Assembly (NCBI GenBank): GCA_003255025.1
Contig: QANY01008582.1
Coordinates: 502,702 to 566,701 of the forward strand
Direction: 5' to 3'
Length of the DNA: 64,000 bases
DNA from: Datisca glomerata
Taxonomy: Eukaryota > Streptophyta > Magnoliopsida > Cucurbitales > Datiscaceae
The notes under the pieces are model-generated. The model was not told the DNA's origin and did not search any database. It saw nothing but the letters and a program-made list of their open reading frames with translations. This document shows positions 36,553 to 48,254 of this stretch, piece after piece (position 1 is the stretch's first letter; each line of letters starts with the position of its first letter). Both the position numbers and the translations under genes were made by a program.

Positions 36553-38770
36553 ATGTCTAGGGGTTCGGTAGGGTTCGTAGAATGGATGGATTGTATTGAT
36601 GCACGATGGAGGCCACTGGCCCCCGTGTCAATTCTGGGGCTTATGTCAGTTCGAGTGAGGTTGCCGATGATTGGGGGCTGACGAATATTTTTCTTCCTTG
36701 AGTAAAGATGAACTGGGTGTGATTCAGAGGGCTTATCATATCCCAGACTATGTTCAACTACGGTTGTAAGATCCCCACGATATGGGGTAACCAGGATGTA
36801 TTTGGCCTCACTGGAGTGTGGCCTCAGGCTTCCCTTACATCCTTTCCTCAGGGAATGGTTTTCTACGATGGGTATCACTTTTGCCCAAATTCAACCTAAC
36901 TCATAGAGTCCCTGGTTGGTTGCTAGGTGCTTTGGAGATTGCATCACGGCGAGGACCTCACTCTAGATGAACTTGACTTTATGTTTCAATTGAAGTCTCC
37001 TCTTAAGAGCAAGGTCGGAGGGGTGCCTCCTCATGACCAGGTCCGACACTATATTACTAGCGTTGTGCTGGAGGGGTGAAATGGATAGTGAGTGGAATCC
37101 TGACCTGGTATGAGGATTAAAAGGATAGTTCTTTTATGATCTCTCGAGTTCTGGGATGGTCTTCCTAGGGACTCTGAGCTGGTGTACCAGTCCCTCGGAT
37201 ATTTGGGACCGCAGGTGAGTTCACGCTACCAGAGGGGGGGAGGTGTGTTGGTCTTTACTTTAAGCGCTAACTTATATTTTTCCTTTGTAGTGATTAAGAA
37301 GAGGCCGGAAGGATTTTCAACTCGCCTTTAGTCTCCGGTTTCCTGCCTGGTCGAGCTTCCCTTCGACATCCTTGTTAGGCCTGAATCTTTCTTTCAAGCG
37401 GGTCTGTCTTTGGATCCTCTAGAGGAATTCACGATCGATCTTCCCATCGAGGCCTACTCAGAGGGGTCTTGCTTAGGGAGTTCAAATTCTGAAAGGCCTA
37501 AGGGTTTTCTTGAATGCACGAGCTTGACCCTCAATTGTTCCCCTGCTCTCATTGTTATTATTATTATTTTATTTATCTGTAACACTTGATGCCTCTATGT
37601 TTCAAAAGATGGACGAGCTCCGAGGCAAAAAACTAGAGTCATCAAAAGGGAAGAAAGTCTCATCTGCATCTCATCCTTCTTTTCCTCAGCCTAAAGTGCT
37701 GGAGACAGTACCACCAGCTCCGCCTCCCCCTCCATCTCCTGTCCCTGCATTTTCAAAGTCCATTCTTCTACCTCTTGACAAGTCTATTGGGAGTTTTTTA
37801 GATAAGCATGTCCCTCTTTCCTCAAGGCAAGGTCTACCGCAGACCAGCGGCGCCTAGGCATATTCTAAGAGCTCATCTCAATCACCTCAGCCTCTTCTCC
37901 CACCTCGAGCAGTGATCATTCAGGAGGCTGAGAAGTCCTCTCCTCAGGTTTCATATTCCACCACATCGGGCTCTGGTCAATAGAGGTCTCATGCTGGTCA
38001 AAAGAGTAAAGATCTGATGTCTTCAGGGGGGAGAATAGCCTAACACCTAGGCCGAGCTTAGAATAAGGTAGCCAGGGTGTTGGACTGGTGGTCCAAGCAC
38101 GTTGATCCTAAGAAGGGGACTAGTCTTCTCGAGGGGCCCGTGTGGGGGCTTTTCGATGGCTTTATGGAGTATACTATTGTCGTAAGTTACAACCCTTGCT
38201 TAATGCTTCCCTATTCCTGATGATTCGTCTAGTCCTTGACTTAATGCTTTCTTATAGATCCTACATTTAACGCAACGATGCTAGCACATCTTGGTCCCTT
38301 CGAGGAGTATGTGCTAGAGGCTACTCAGGCTTCTTCTTGGCCTGAGTCTATGCTTGACGAAAGGGCCAGAAATTTCAACTCTCTTCATAATGCTTATGAC
38401 AAGATCAAGATAGAGGTTGAGGTACTTAAGGCCCTCGAGAGAGAGTTAGCCCGCTAGAGAAGGAGTTTGGGTAGGCCAAAGAGGAGGCTCGATTGTCTGA
38501 TCTGGAAATGACTATTCCCAATATTCAAAAGCTAGAGATAATCCTGAGGGATAAGTCTCGGGTTTTGGAGGGTAAACTTTCTCGGAAGATCCACCCCCAA
38601 ACTCAGACGAAGAACCAAGAGAGGGAAGCTCAAAGAAAGCTTGATTTGGCGGAGGCTTAGTTGCAAGTGAGGTCCAATCGATGGACTGAAGGTTAAACCA
38701 AAGGGATTGAGGACTTCAAGGATTCTTCTGAATTCAAGGCGGCTCTTATTACGGAGTTCGCTCTAGGCTA
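36553..38770 (+). pseudogene. Antisense gene remnant in the gypsy element (gypsy-associated PF04195-like)
   Basis: Read on the plus strand, opposite to gag. It resembles the plant family named putative gypsy-type transposon/transposase, usually spliced and antisense in some gypsy lineages. Supporting pieces are LTLDELDFMFQLKSPLKSK near 36960, a proline-rich exon at 37610-37857 (PPAPPPPPSPVP), a coiled-coil region near 38380-38460 (FNSLHNAYDKIKIEVEVLK) and the closing segment FKDSSEFKAALITEFALGYE near 38720-38770. Likely introns include 37214-37290 and 38179-38258 (GT...AG). Several stops break it. A TATA-like box lies upstream at 36213. The role of this family is not established. Confidence 0.65.
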
Positions 38771-38778
38771 TGAGATAG

Positions 38779-39250
38779 GAGTGTAAGTGGTTTGGTTTAA
38801 GATGATTTGTCAAACTGAACGTAAGTTTGGTCTTTTCACGAATAAAAATTGAACTGAACTAGACCGAACCATTAAAAATCAATAAAAAATGACATCAACT
38901 GAACTAGACCTTAATTAGTTAATTTGAGGATGGGAAAAATACAGAATATTATTCGGCTTGTACAATTCAGGAATTAAACGATCAAATATTCAGCTAAAAT
39001 TCGGTCAATAATACGTGATTCATAAAAATTTAGATACAGATTTTAAATGAGTATTATACGTTTTCGTTTAAAAAATTTGGTACCAAAAATACATCTGTAG
39101 AATTTACAATTATATATTAATATAACAATATATGATGAATATGACAATAAAAAATCAATTCAAATATATTCATAATGAATATTCAATTAATAATTTAAAA
39201 AATATATATCACAAGTACTCCAAAACCAAAATATATTGATCAATTGATAG
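38779..39250. repeat. AT-rich insertion-like block inside the gypsy element
   Basis: Sits between the end of the antisense remnant and the end of gag. The left side starts TAGGAGTGTAAGTGG with GGTTTGGTTTAAG and ACTGAACTAGACCGAACC, which recalls the hAT-like elements of this window, but no clean right end or 8-bp duplication could be assigned. Confidence 0.35.
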
Positions 39251-40088
39251 TATTATTTTCATCGAAAATATGAATCCAAAATTGGTAGCCTCTTCGGCGC
39301 TGATGTACTTTTGAATCCTAGCCTGAAGCTCGGGAAAGGAGACGTGGCCGTACTTGGGCATGGACCACCTCATCCTAGAGTGAGTGATCCCGCTTCTCAC
39401 AACGGCTACCATCATGTCCTCGCTAGCGTTGTCAACCTATAAAGAATCTAGATTGAAATGGTTTATGTACTCGTTGAACGACTCTCTCGGCCATTGCTTT
39501 ACTGTCATCAAGTAGGAGGTTGGCCCATTTGGTCTCTGCATTCAGGAATTGCCCAGCAAATATCCTTGAAAGCTTGACGAAATAGTGAATAGAGTTCGAC
39601 TTCAGCTGTCCTATCCATTTTTGGGCTGGCCCGCTGAGCATTAGGCGAAATAACTTGCACGTCTCAGGGGATGATTGACGGCATCTTGAACTTTGGGGGA
39701 AATTCAGCGCTTTGGATCTCTACAGAGAAAATGCACTTGGTTTTCCCCCAAAGTGTCTCGATAAAGGCCCTTAACTCCTCTATTTTCATTTGGAGCTTTT
39801 GTATCTTGGTCCACTGCTCATAGCTCTTCGTGGTGTTGTTAGTCAACTCCATCATTTTGATGGTTTTGTTGGGGAAGTCGTCTTTACCTTTGGTCTTTTC
39901 CTCCACATTGAGTGCCACCCTATCCTTTCCCAGGTGGTTCTCCTCCTTTTCCCCTGGTCACAGGATGATTTTACCTCTGCCGGTGAGTCTTTTTGTTGAT
40001 GGGTTTTATTTTCGTGTGTGGTAGGGAGAGCCCTTGTTGATAAAAAGTCCGCCCTGATGTTGGTGAGAGCTAGCATGTCTTTCCTCAT
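39209..40088 (-). pseudogene. Gypsy gag (broken)
   Basis: Gag packages the element RNA. Three frames hold pieces of the retrotransposon gag family in order. The frame 39918-39664 ends FPPKFKMPS, the usual entry to the domain. The frame 39641-39432 carries GPAQKWIGQLKSNSI, which matches the conserved segment around the invariant Trp. The frame 39415-39209 has SRMRWSMPKYGHVSFPELQA followed by RIQKYISAEE. No zinc knuckle follows; an AT-rich block (38779-39250) comes next. Stops and frame changes make it non-functional. Confidence 0.82.
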
Positions 40089-40301
40089 CTCTTAATCACT
40101 TTCAAGATCGAGGCCACTAAGTCTTTCATTTTTCGTTGTGTGATTGTCACATCAGTGGGAAGTTCTTCTATCAGCGAAGAGGGTGGATCCCCCCTCTCGT
40201 CCTAAACTTCATCAGAGTGGGAAGAGGATGTGAGACATTTTCTCTTTATGGAGAAACAAAGGTCTTAAGTGTTTTGAATGGGAACGGTTTTGATGTATTG
40301 C

Positions 40302-40318
40302 CCACAGACGGCACCAAT
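40302..40318 (-). other. Primer-binding site and leader of the gypsy element
   Basis: The minus strand reads ATTGGTGCCGTCTGTGG next to the LTR, as in many plant gypsy elements. Confidence 0.75.
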
Positions 40319-41143
40319 TATTGATGCCGAAAATCTCTTAACAGCGTGTTTACTCCCCTTTTAGCCTGGGACTCCTTTCTGACGGGATATCTACAAAACA
40401 CAAACAAGAAACCCAAAGAACAAGGAGAACCGGGGGGTGGTTTCCTCGTCTAAGGGCCTCTGATACCTAAGTCAGTGTCTTGGTAGAATTTTGGCAGAGT
40501 TTTCCTAAGGGGAGAGTAGCTTACCTTCTTCTGAAGTGGGTGGGGATGTTTATACCTTAAGCCGTTATGGGAGGAACCGTGTCGAAGAAGCTGCGTTGAG
40601 AGGAAGCATGTCGAAGAATCTGCGTAGAGAGGACGCATGTCGAAGAAGCTGCGTCGAGAGGAAGCATGTCAAAGAAGCCTAGATGATTCGGCATTTAATA
40701 CCCTTTGTCCCCTGAGCTGATATAAAATAATATGCAACAAATGTTGATATGCCCCCGGTCATGCCGATCATGGATGAGGCACCCGATTGGTAACCGATTT
40801 GACACCCTACGACAAATTTACTCAGCATGTGTTCAGATTGAATAGGAGGATGCCACGCAGATATCACTTTTCGGTGGGTGATGATCATGTTAACACCAGG
40901 CAGATCAAGCTCTTTCAACGGACCTCTCTCCTATCATTCTTCGCACTTCCTGGTCAGTGAAGCCCGAGCTCCTTGGAGACCGATCTGGATAAGTCATCTT
41001 CCTTCCTTTAGGGGCTAGTCCCCCCCCCCCCCCCCCCCNCCCCCCCCCCCCCCCACCAACCTCATTTCCTTTCTTGGAGTAAAGACTCTACGCGTCAAGG
41101 CACGTGGCGTCACGTTATTGGTAGTCAGAGAATTTTCATAACA
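40319..41143 (-). repeat. 5' LTR of the gypsy element
   Basis: Partner of 35101-35863, longer because of an added GTCGAAGAAGCTGCG-type tandem segment near 40580-40680 and a long C run at 41020-41054. Confidence 0.88.
41020..41054. repeat. C homopolymer with unresolved base
   Basis: A run of C from 41020 to 41054 containing an N at 41039. The partner LTR has only GAGACCCC at this place. Its length is probably unreliable. Confidence 0.9.
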
Positions 41144-41390
41144 AATATTATCAATCTCTATACTACAGGATTAAAGGGATACTGGACTTTCTTTACTCTA
41201 ATCTAAATGAATCAGAAATCTAGAATCTCAATACTAGTAATTTGTTAGGAATCTCAAATCAAGTAGTTAATGGAATCAACTTGGTCAAAGTTGTGAGATA
41301 CTGAAAATCAAATTTCAAAGTCGTAGTAAACAATCGAAATGATCATTTAGATCGGATTCTCCAGAATCCCTTTTAGCGGATATAAAGGGA
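41144..41390. repeat. Right half of the probable split MITE
   Basis: See 34859-35100: same GAATCAGAAATCTAGAATC-type content and an imperfect inverted terminus. Confidence 0.4.
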
Positions 41391-41406
41391 AAAAATTAAC
41401 GCTATT

Positions 41407-41963
41407 TGAGAATTGATCGTGAATTCTCTACATCATAATATGAAAATATAGAGAATAATAAAAAGAGAGAATGAGGGAATAACAACACCATGATTTATGT
41501 GGAAAACCCTTAAAGAAAAGAAAACCACAGGGAGATTTTGATAGTATTTCATTATGGAGAAAATATTTACATGGTTAATGCAAGCTGCATAGTCAGCTTG
41601 TTTCTTATAGGTGTCAATAGTTGTTGTTTCCCTCGTTGGAGTTGCCTTTATTTATAGGTCTTCAATCGGTTACATAGAATCCGATACAGTTTATCTAATT
41701 TTATCTGAAAATATGATCAACAGAATATTTCCTAAGATCTAGCTTATCAACAATAACAACCAAGTAAATTTTGACCGTCTGATCAATCCAATGGTCTTGA
41801 TTAGCTTCTCTTTGGATTGCCACATCGGCAATCCATGTACTTTCTCTGATTAGTTTGTTCTTCATAACCGCCTAATTGATCATATGGTTCTCGCTCTATC
41901 TTCTCCTCGATGGAGTCTTCGGTCTAGATCTTGTCATGTGTCATGTGAAATTTTGCCTGTACA
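41407..41963 (-). repeat. LTR-like dispersed repeat, copy 2
   Basis: 557 bp. On the minus strand it starts TGTACAGGCAAAATTTCAC and ends CGATCAATTCTCA (TG...CA) and holds a TATA-like box CTATAAATAAAGGC. Copy 3 at 43574-44136 is in the same orientation. The two could be LTRs of one element, but the outer 5-mers (CTATT and ACGGA) do not match. Confidence 0.7.
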
Positions 41964-42607
41964 TTGGCCCACATTACACTCAACAGAATTTTATTCATTG
42001 ATGTGAAATGATCATCTTTTCTTATTCTGACGTTATGTATGCCCGTTTATGTTCTTACGTGCTTCTTGAAAACATGCGACATTGTTTTCCATGTAACATT
42101 TTGATTGTCCGTTGTCAGTGGTGGTTTCTCCTTTTCTTTCTACCATTACATTTTTATGTTCCCGTTCACAAATGCTTTGCATTTATCGAACAATTTATTT
42201 ATCAGTTTGCTATCGATGATGATTACTTCTTCTTCATTTGTTGTTACGTCTTTTTGTTCCTTTCACGATCAACTCACTGGTAGAGTTTTTCCCGTCTCCT
42301 ACGTTAAGATCTGTGACAAGAATGTTGCCCAAGAACAATAACATAATAATTTATTGAAATGAGTAAGGAGAGAGTGTACCATTTCATAATTGCATCGCAT
42401 GAGTTTGAGTTTGATGTTCCGTATTTATTGGAAGAGTTTCTATTGTTTCCTTGTTTTTCTTTTTCCTTATCTTGTTTCGTATTTTCGCTTTGTACTTCTT
42501 CTTTAATCAACATGAATTACTTTGTTTGTGCAATTATTCTTCTATTGAACTGTCTTTGGTTGTACTTCATTTAAAGACTTAGTAAATTTTGGAGATCAAA
42601 ATTTTCT

Positions 42608-43085
42608 AATCTGAGCTTTCTAATATGAGCTTTATGAGCTTTCTGATATGAGATTTATGAGCTTTCTGAGCTCTTCTAATCTGAGCTCTTCTGATCAGAG
42701 CTTTATGAGGTTTCTGAGCTCTTCTGGTCAGAGCTTTATGAGGTTTTCTGATCTGAGCTCTCTGAGCTTTTCTGAACTTCCTGAGCTCTTCTGGTCTGAG
42801 CTTTATGAACTTTTCTGGTCTGAGCTTTATGAGCTTTTTTTTTTAACTTTTTGAGTTCTCTGAGCTTTTTTTATCTGAGCTTTATGAGCTCTTCTAGTCT
42901 GAGTTTTATGAGCTTTTCTAAACTTTCTGAGTTCTCTGAGCTTTTCTGATCTAAGTTTTATGAGCTCTTCTGATTTGAGCTTTATGAGCTTTTTTCTGAA
43001 CTTTCTAAGCTCTTCTGATCTGAGCTTTTTGAACTCTTCTAATATGAGCTTTACGAGCTTTGTGATATGAGCTTTCTAAACTCAA
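42608..43085. repeat. GAGCTT-rich degenerate tandem array
   Basis: About 20 imperfect units of 20-25 bases built on CTGAGCTTTATGAGCTTTTC fill some 480 bases between copies 2 and 3 of the LTR-like repeat. Short open frames here are a by-product of the repeat. Confidence 0.85.
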
Positions 43086-43573
43086 CTTTTCTTATCCGTT
43101 TTAATTTGTTTTTAACTCATCCTTCCTTTGAATGAGTTTCTTTTTTTATCTCCTTCCTCTTTCTGTTTTTTTTTTTTACTTCAATTGCTCTTGGCCTAGC
43201 TGTCGTAGAAGGAGTTTCGATCGTCTAGCAGTCTGCGGGTTGCAGTTTGTTAGTTTCGCCAGCCCCTCATGGTGGTTGTTGAATTTACATAATTCAATTC
43301 TACGAATTGTGTTAATAATAATTTTTGTTAATCATAATTATACAAAATAGATAAATCAATCAAATACGAATGAGTGAATTTATCGTTCTTCGCTATGCTT
43401 TCGAATTCATAGTCATTTTCATTTCTACTTCCGTATCCATTTCTTCTTCGCTTCCATTGTTGGAAGCGCGTTTGATTTGGTTTTGAGTGAGCATTTAAGG
43501 GAGGGATTTCTTGAGTTTTTTTCTCATCTCTCAATGAAAACACCAAATGTGAAGGAAAAAAATTTACAGTCTT

Positions 43574-44136
43574 TGAAAATTGATCGTGAATTCCATACAT
43601 CATAATATAAAAATATAGAAAATAATTAAGAGAGAGAATAAGAGAATAACAACAACATGATTTACGTGGAAAATCCTTAAAGGGAAGAAAAGTCACGGGG
43701 AGATTTTGATAGTATTTCATTATAGAGAAAATGTTTACAAGGCATCAAGTTACATAGTCAGCTTATTTTTTATGGGTGTTGAGAGTTGTTGTTTCCCCCG
43801 TTGGAGTTACATCATGCCTTTATTTATAGGTCTTTAATCGGTTACATAAAATCTGATACAGCTTATCTAATTCTATCTGAAAATAGGATCAACAGAATAT
43901 TTCTTTAAATCTAGCTTATCAACAATAACAACCAAGTAAATATTGACCGTCTGATCAATCCAATGATTTTGATTAACTTCTCTTTAGATTGCCACCTCTG
44001 CAATCCATGTACTTTCGTATGATTGATTTGTTCTTCATAAGCGCCTAGTTGATCCTACGGTTCTCGCTTTATCTTCTTCTCGATATAGTATTCGGTCTAG
44101 ATCTTATCATGTGTCATGTGAAATTTTACATGTACA
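43574..44136 (-). repeat. LTR-like dispersed repeat, copy 3
   Basis: 563 bp, same orientation and organisation as copy 2; minus strand starts TGTACATGTAAAATTTCAC. Confidence 0.7.
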
Positions 44137-45329
44137 ACGGAAATAAGTAAACATGGCATAAGATTCGCACAAAATTTTTATTAACCAATAATGTAAAGGC
44201 AAATGGACGAACTACAAGAAATGTATAAAGTTGGACTATTGGACAAAAACAATTAAGAAACTGTGTTTTTTTAATGTTGTGTTGTTTGTTTCTTATAGAA
44301 AATCTCCTGTTGTTGTCTCTAGTGACTTATACCATTCTATCAGTTATGGGCCACAGCTATCATTTTGGATCTCGATCATTTCCATGTCTTTTGTTTTCTA
44401 TTCTTCCTGAATTCCTTTACAAATATATACAATAATGGTGTTCACACATATATATTTACCATTTTCTAAGTACTTTATTTTCACATACTTGATATGTGTG
44501 TAGTAATTAATATTAGCACATGCCAAATATGGCGAAAACAAGCATTTTGTACCCAATAATAATAATATATATTAAAATGAAGATTCTATTTAAAATTATG
44601 AAAATGTCTTACCAATCAAGCGATAAGATCAAATCGTGAATCATAAAATCACATTATTATGAGATTTTGATATGAATAGATGAAAAAACTTCACATTTAG
44701 AAATTTACATTTCTCTAAACTTAAAAGAAAAAAACTCAGGGAGAGAAATAATATATATTATTCTTCTAACCTATGTTGACATTTTTTTTTATAATTACAA
44801 AAGCAAATTCAGAATTGGAAGGTCCTAGGTAAACATCGTATTTGGGTGCCAACTTGACTTCCTCGTGTACAAAGAGCATATAACACTTCTTCAACTGAAA
44901 TATGCTTGGGACTTATTCTAGCAACAATTTTGATTTATTTCGAATTATTTATAATTTGAAAAAGTTATTTTTACATGTACATCGTTATTTGAGATGAGTA
45001 TGAGTTTAATTACTCACTGACTATCCCTGCTAATTTTTTATTACTCATACTCAATCTATTTCCATGTTAAATTATATGGGTGAGTGAGGATAATTCTCAC
45101 TAAGACATGAGTACCCAACGTGACTCATCTATTTTTTTCTTTTTTGTTTTGGAACTAAAAGACTATTCTTCATTTTTTTTCTTTTTTCTATTTAGTACAA
45201 TTCTATTTTCATCATTCAATTATCTCTCTTTAACGCACTATTACGATAGAGATCAACGGTTCGGTTAAAATTACTCCCTCCTCAAATTGAAAGGTTGGAC
45301 AATAATTTTCATCTTAAGCAGCTTAAATT
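44137..45329. other. AT-rich intergenic DNA
   Basis: No gene recognised. Confidence 0.5.
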
Positions 45330-45990
45330 GGAAAGTGAGCCAACAAAATTGTTTATTTTTTATAAACCTAATAAAATTGATGAATTTAGTTTAGTTATTC
45401 AAATATAAAATTATGATTCATTTTGTTCAGTTTTATAATTATTCGATTATAAAATTGACGATTCAATTCGGTTCGATTGTAAAATTAATGAACTATAGTT
45501 TGGTTATTGGATTATAGGATTGGCGATACAATTTGGTTTGATTGTAAAATTGATAAATTTCAGTTCTATTTGATTGTCAAATTTGATGAATTTTAGTGTT
45601 ATATCCAAATGTTAAATTGATGAACTTTGGTTCGACTCATCTATAATTGATAAATGTTAGGTTTAGTTATTTAATTGATGATTCGGTTAAGTTTGATGAT
45701 AAAATTAATGAATTCTAATTTGATTTGATTATAAAATTGATAAATTTAGTATTGGTCATTTGATTATAAACTTGACGATTCAATTTGATTTAGTCATAAA
45801 ATTGATGAATTTTAGTTTGATTATTCGATTATAGAATTGATGATTCATTTTATTCGATTATAAAATTAATGAATGTTAGTGTTGTTATAAGAGGTTCGAT
45901 TATAAAATTGATAAATTTTAATTTGATATTCAATTCATGATTTGGTTTAGTTCGATTACAAAAGTATGAAATTGATAAAAATCAATTGAT
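45330..45990. repeat. AT-rich degenerate array
   Basis: Repeated variants of GATTATAAAATTGATGAATT and TTTAGTTTGGTTATTCGATT alternate over about 650 bases, with units of roughly 40-50 bases and heavy drift. Confidence 0.75.
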
Positions 45991-48250
45991 AGTCTTGAGT
46001 AAAAATAAGATACATATAGTTTTCATTATATCTTGATGTTTTTAGGAAAAGAAAAAAAACTAATGAATTTGGTGTGTATATAATTATTCTCTTCTTTTAC
46101 TTTCTTTTATAAATAATTATCAGACATATCTTTAATTTAGATATAACTTATTAATATCGAATATAAGATATACATGTATTTCTTTCATAGTAAACCAATT
46201 ACTCATATCTTAGATTCAATCAGATTTTACAATCATTCTCTAAAACATCCACGAGCGTTGTGTTATAGTTATTCGATTCAATACAACTAGACTCTACCCT
46301 TCCCTAACTAATCAATGTTCCAACCACATTTTATTTGTAATATTTAAAATAATCATAAACAGTTAAAAGTGATACTCTATTTTATTTTCTCTTAGAGTAA
46401 TTAAGTGTGGCATCTGAGTAATGAAGAAATGGACAGCTAAACTACCTTTCTAATATAAGCAAGGACAGGTATTGTGCTTTTAGCATATATTAATGGATGT
46501 GTGCGACTGAGCCTCTTCTTTCCCTTTAAATTTGGAAAAACACCAAAAAGTTCAACTTTTTTAACTTCTTGTGAAGAAAATTAATGTCATCTGAATAAAA
46601 AATAACTACAAAGTAAAAAAGAAAAATAGTGGATATTAATAGTTAATAATTAATTAGGTTTTTCCCTTCAATGAAAAAAATTATGATTAAATGAGGAGAA
46701 GCTTTTTCATGGGATGACATTTAAATACACTTTTTTTTGGTAAATACCGGTTGTGTGCTTCCCTTTCTCATACTCTACCATTATCAAATATTGTACCTTC
46801 TGGCTTGTATAATACATCATAAACCCAACAAACGTAATTAATGTAATATAAGATATGACCTTTGAAGCAGCATCATGGAGTGATAATTAGAATTAGAAAT
46901 GGGTTTTGGAATGTTAGATCTAACTTGAAAGATCTTTTAGATAGATCTGACATTTACACTTTATGATGAAATTAGTAATTTTTTTGTTAATGTTTTTGTC
47001 TTTTAGTGAAAACATGTCTAGATCGTCCATTTTGTAAAACAGAGAGTGTAGATGGAATAGATCACGACCTTGTCACTCAAACAGAAGATGGTCAACTTCC
47101 GGTTAAATTATTTTCGTAGTCACCATTATAGGTCTGGTTTTTCACGCGCAACTAAATGAGTCAATTGTTAAATGGATCCTTATAAGACTAAGTTTGAACT
47201 TATTTAGATCCTTACAGACCCAAAAATCAAGTCACATGCGTCACATGTAATACTTTTGATAAAAGTTTTCAGTGGACAATAGGGAGTGTCCCATTAGGAT
47301 TGTGATCAGTTACTGTCAAAATGTATATTATCATACCTTACTAGGGAGTGTCCCAAGTTAAACAGAGGCTTAGAGACTTTGCCGAAGGTATAGAGATTAT
47401 TTTTAAGCTGGTACATATTTTATTGTCAAAAGATAAAAGTCAAAATTTTAAACCACTGAGTAATACATAACGACAGTAGAGTTAGCTTGATTATGATATT
47501 CGTGCACCAAAAAACCTCAATACAAAGATGATATAATTACATGAGATCCCATATAGAATGGTTTCTTGACAAAGCATGAATTAGTGGGGCTAGTACTACA
47601 TCAATTCTAAAATGCAAAATAATTTAGACTCTGACTAAACCCTCACTAATTCACACTGTAAGGACAAAAACAACCATTGAATTAACTAGGAAAATACTCA
47701 TACCCTACATGCAATGAACCACATTCTAATCTCCATGTACTGAGTAAATCCATCTTCCCCAACATGCCTCTTAAAGTAGTGTAGTGGCTATAAACACAAA
47801 ATAATCATAACTATTTGTGCTTCTCATTAGAACTGAATGCTTTTTGGTGTCATGGACCTTTTAAAGCTGAAATTCATGTGTATAGAGCAACTTTTAATGC
47901 AAACCAAAGTCAATATCTTTCAACAAAAGACAACATGATGAATTATGTTATTCGTGTTCCTGTTATAGATATTTTAGTTTATTTTATCTATGATAATATT
48001 GATGACATTAATAATAAAAACTCGGATAAATCTTCATCCTCGGGATTGAGTTTGTCTGACGTTGATCATCAACGATAGATAAGACAATTTCATAATTTGA
48101 GACCATCCGATCAGATCTAGACGATCCAGATCACGTGAAACATTACTTAAAGAAAAAATAATTTTTATTTTTATTTTTCAACATTTGATCCCCAACCCAC
48201 TTTTTTTTGTCAATGATTCCAACCCTATTATTTGTTTTTTAAAAGAAATG
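45991..48250. other. AT-rich intergenic DNA
   Basis: No gene recognised. An 87-codon frame at 47815-48078 has no known similarity and AT-rich composition. The 12-mer GGGAGTGTCCCA occurs twice, near 47281 and 47344. Confidence 0.45.
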
Positions 48251-48254
48251 TTAA

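Larger units (their letters stand above)
35101..41143 (-). mobile_element. Ty3/gypsy-type element with gag but no visible pol, about 6 kb
   Basis: LTRs at 35101-35863 and 40319-41143 lie in direct orientation. On the minus strand the right LTR is followed by TTGGTGCCGTCTGTGGG, a common gypsy primer-binding and leader sequence, and the left LTR is preceded by a purine tract (AATGGGGGCAAC). Flanking 5-mers are AGTAT and AATAT, one mismatch. The inside (about 4.45 kb) has a broken gag and an antisense spliced gene remnant; no protease, reverse transcriptase, RNase H or integrase can be seen. It is therefore a non-autonomous or deleted relative of gypsy elements that carry an additional antisense frame. 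Confidence 0.88.

Noticed and set aside
36381..36878. 165-codon minus-strand frame in the gypsy element
   Set aside because: No similarity to pol or gag, and it lies opposite the antisense remnant; treated as chance.
42008..42574. Several open frames rich in Phe, Leu and Cys
   Set aside because: They overlap each other in different frames within repeat-flanked low-complexity DNA and show no domain.
43328..43720. 130-codon minus-strand frame
   Set aside because: Half of it lies in LTR-like repeat copy 3 and no family is recognisable.
41407..44136. A definite LTR retrotransposon bounded by the two LTR-like copies
   Set aside because: No matching target duplication, primer-binding site or purine tract was found, so only the repeats are annotated.
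47815..48078. 87-codon plus-strand frame
   Set aside because: AT-rich composition, no known motif, no supporting signals.
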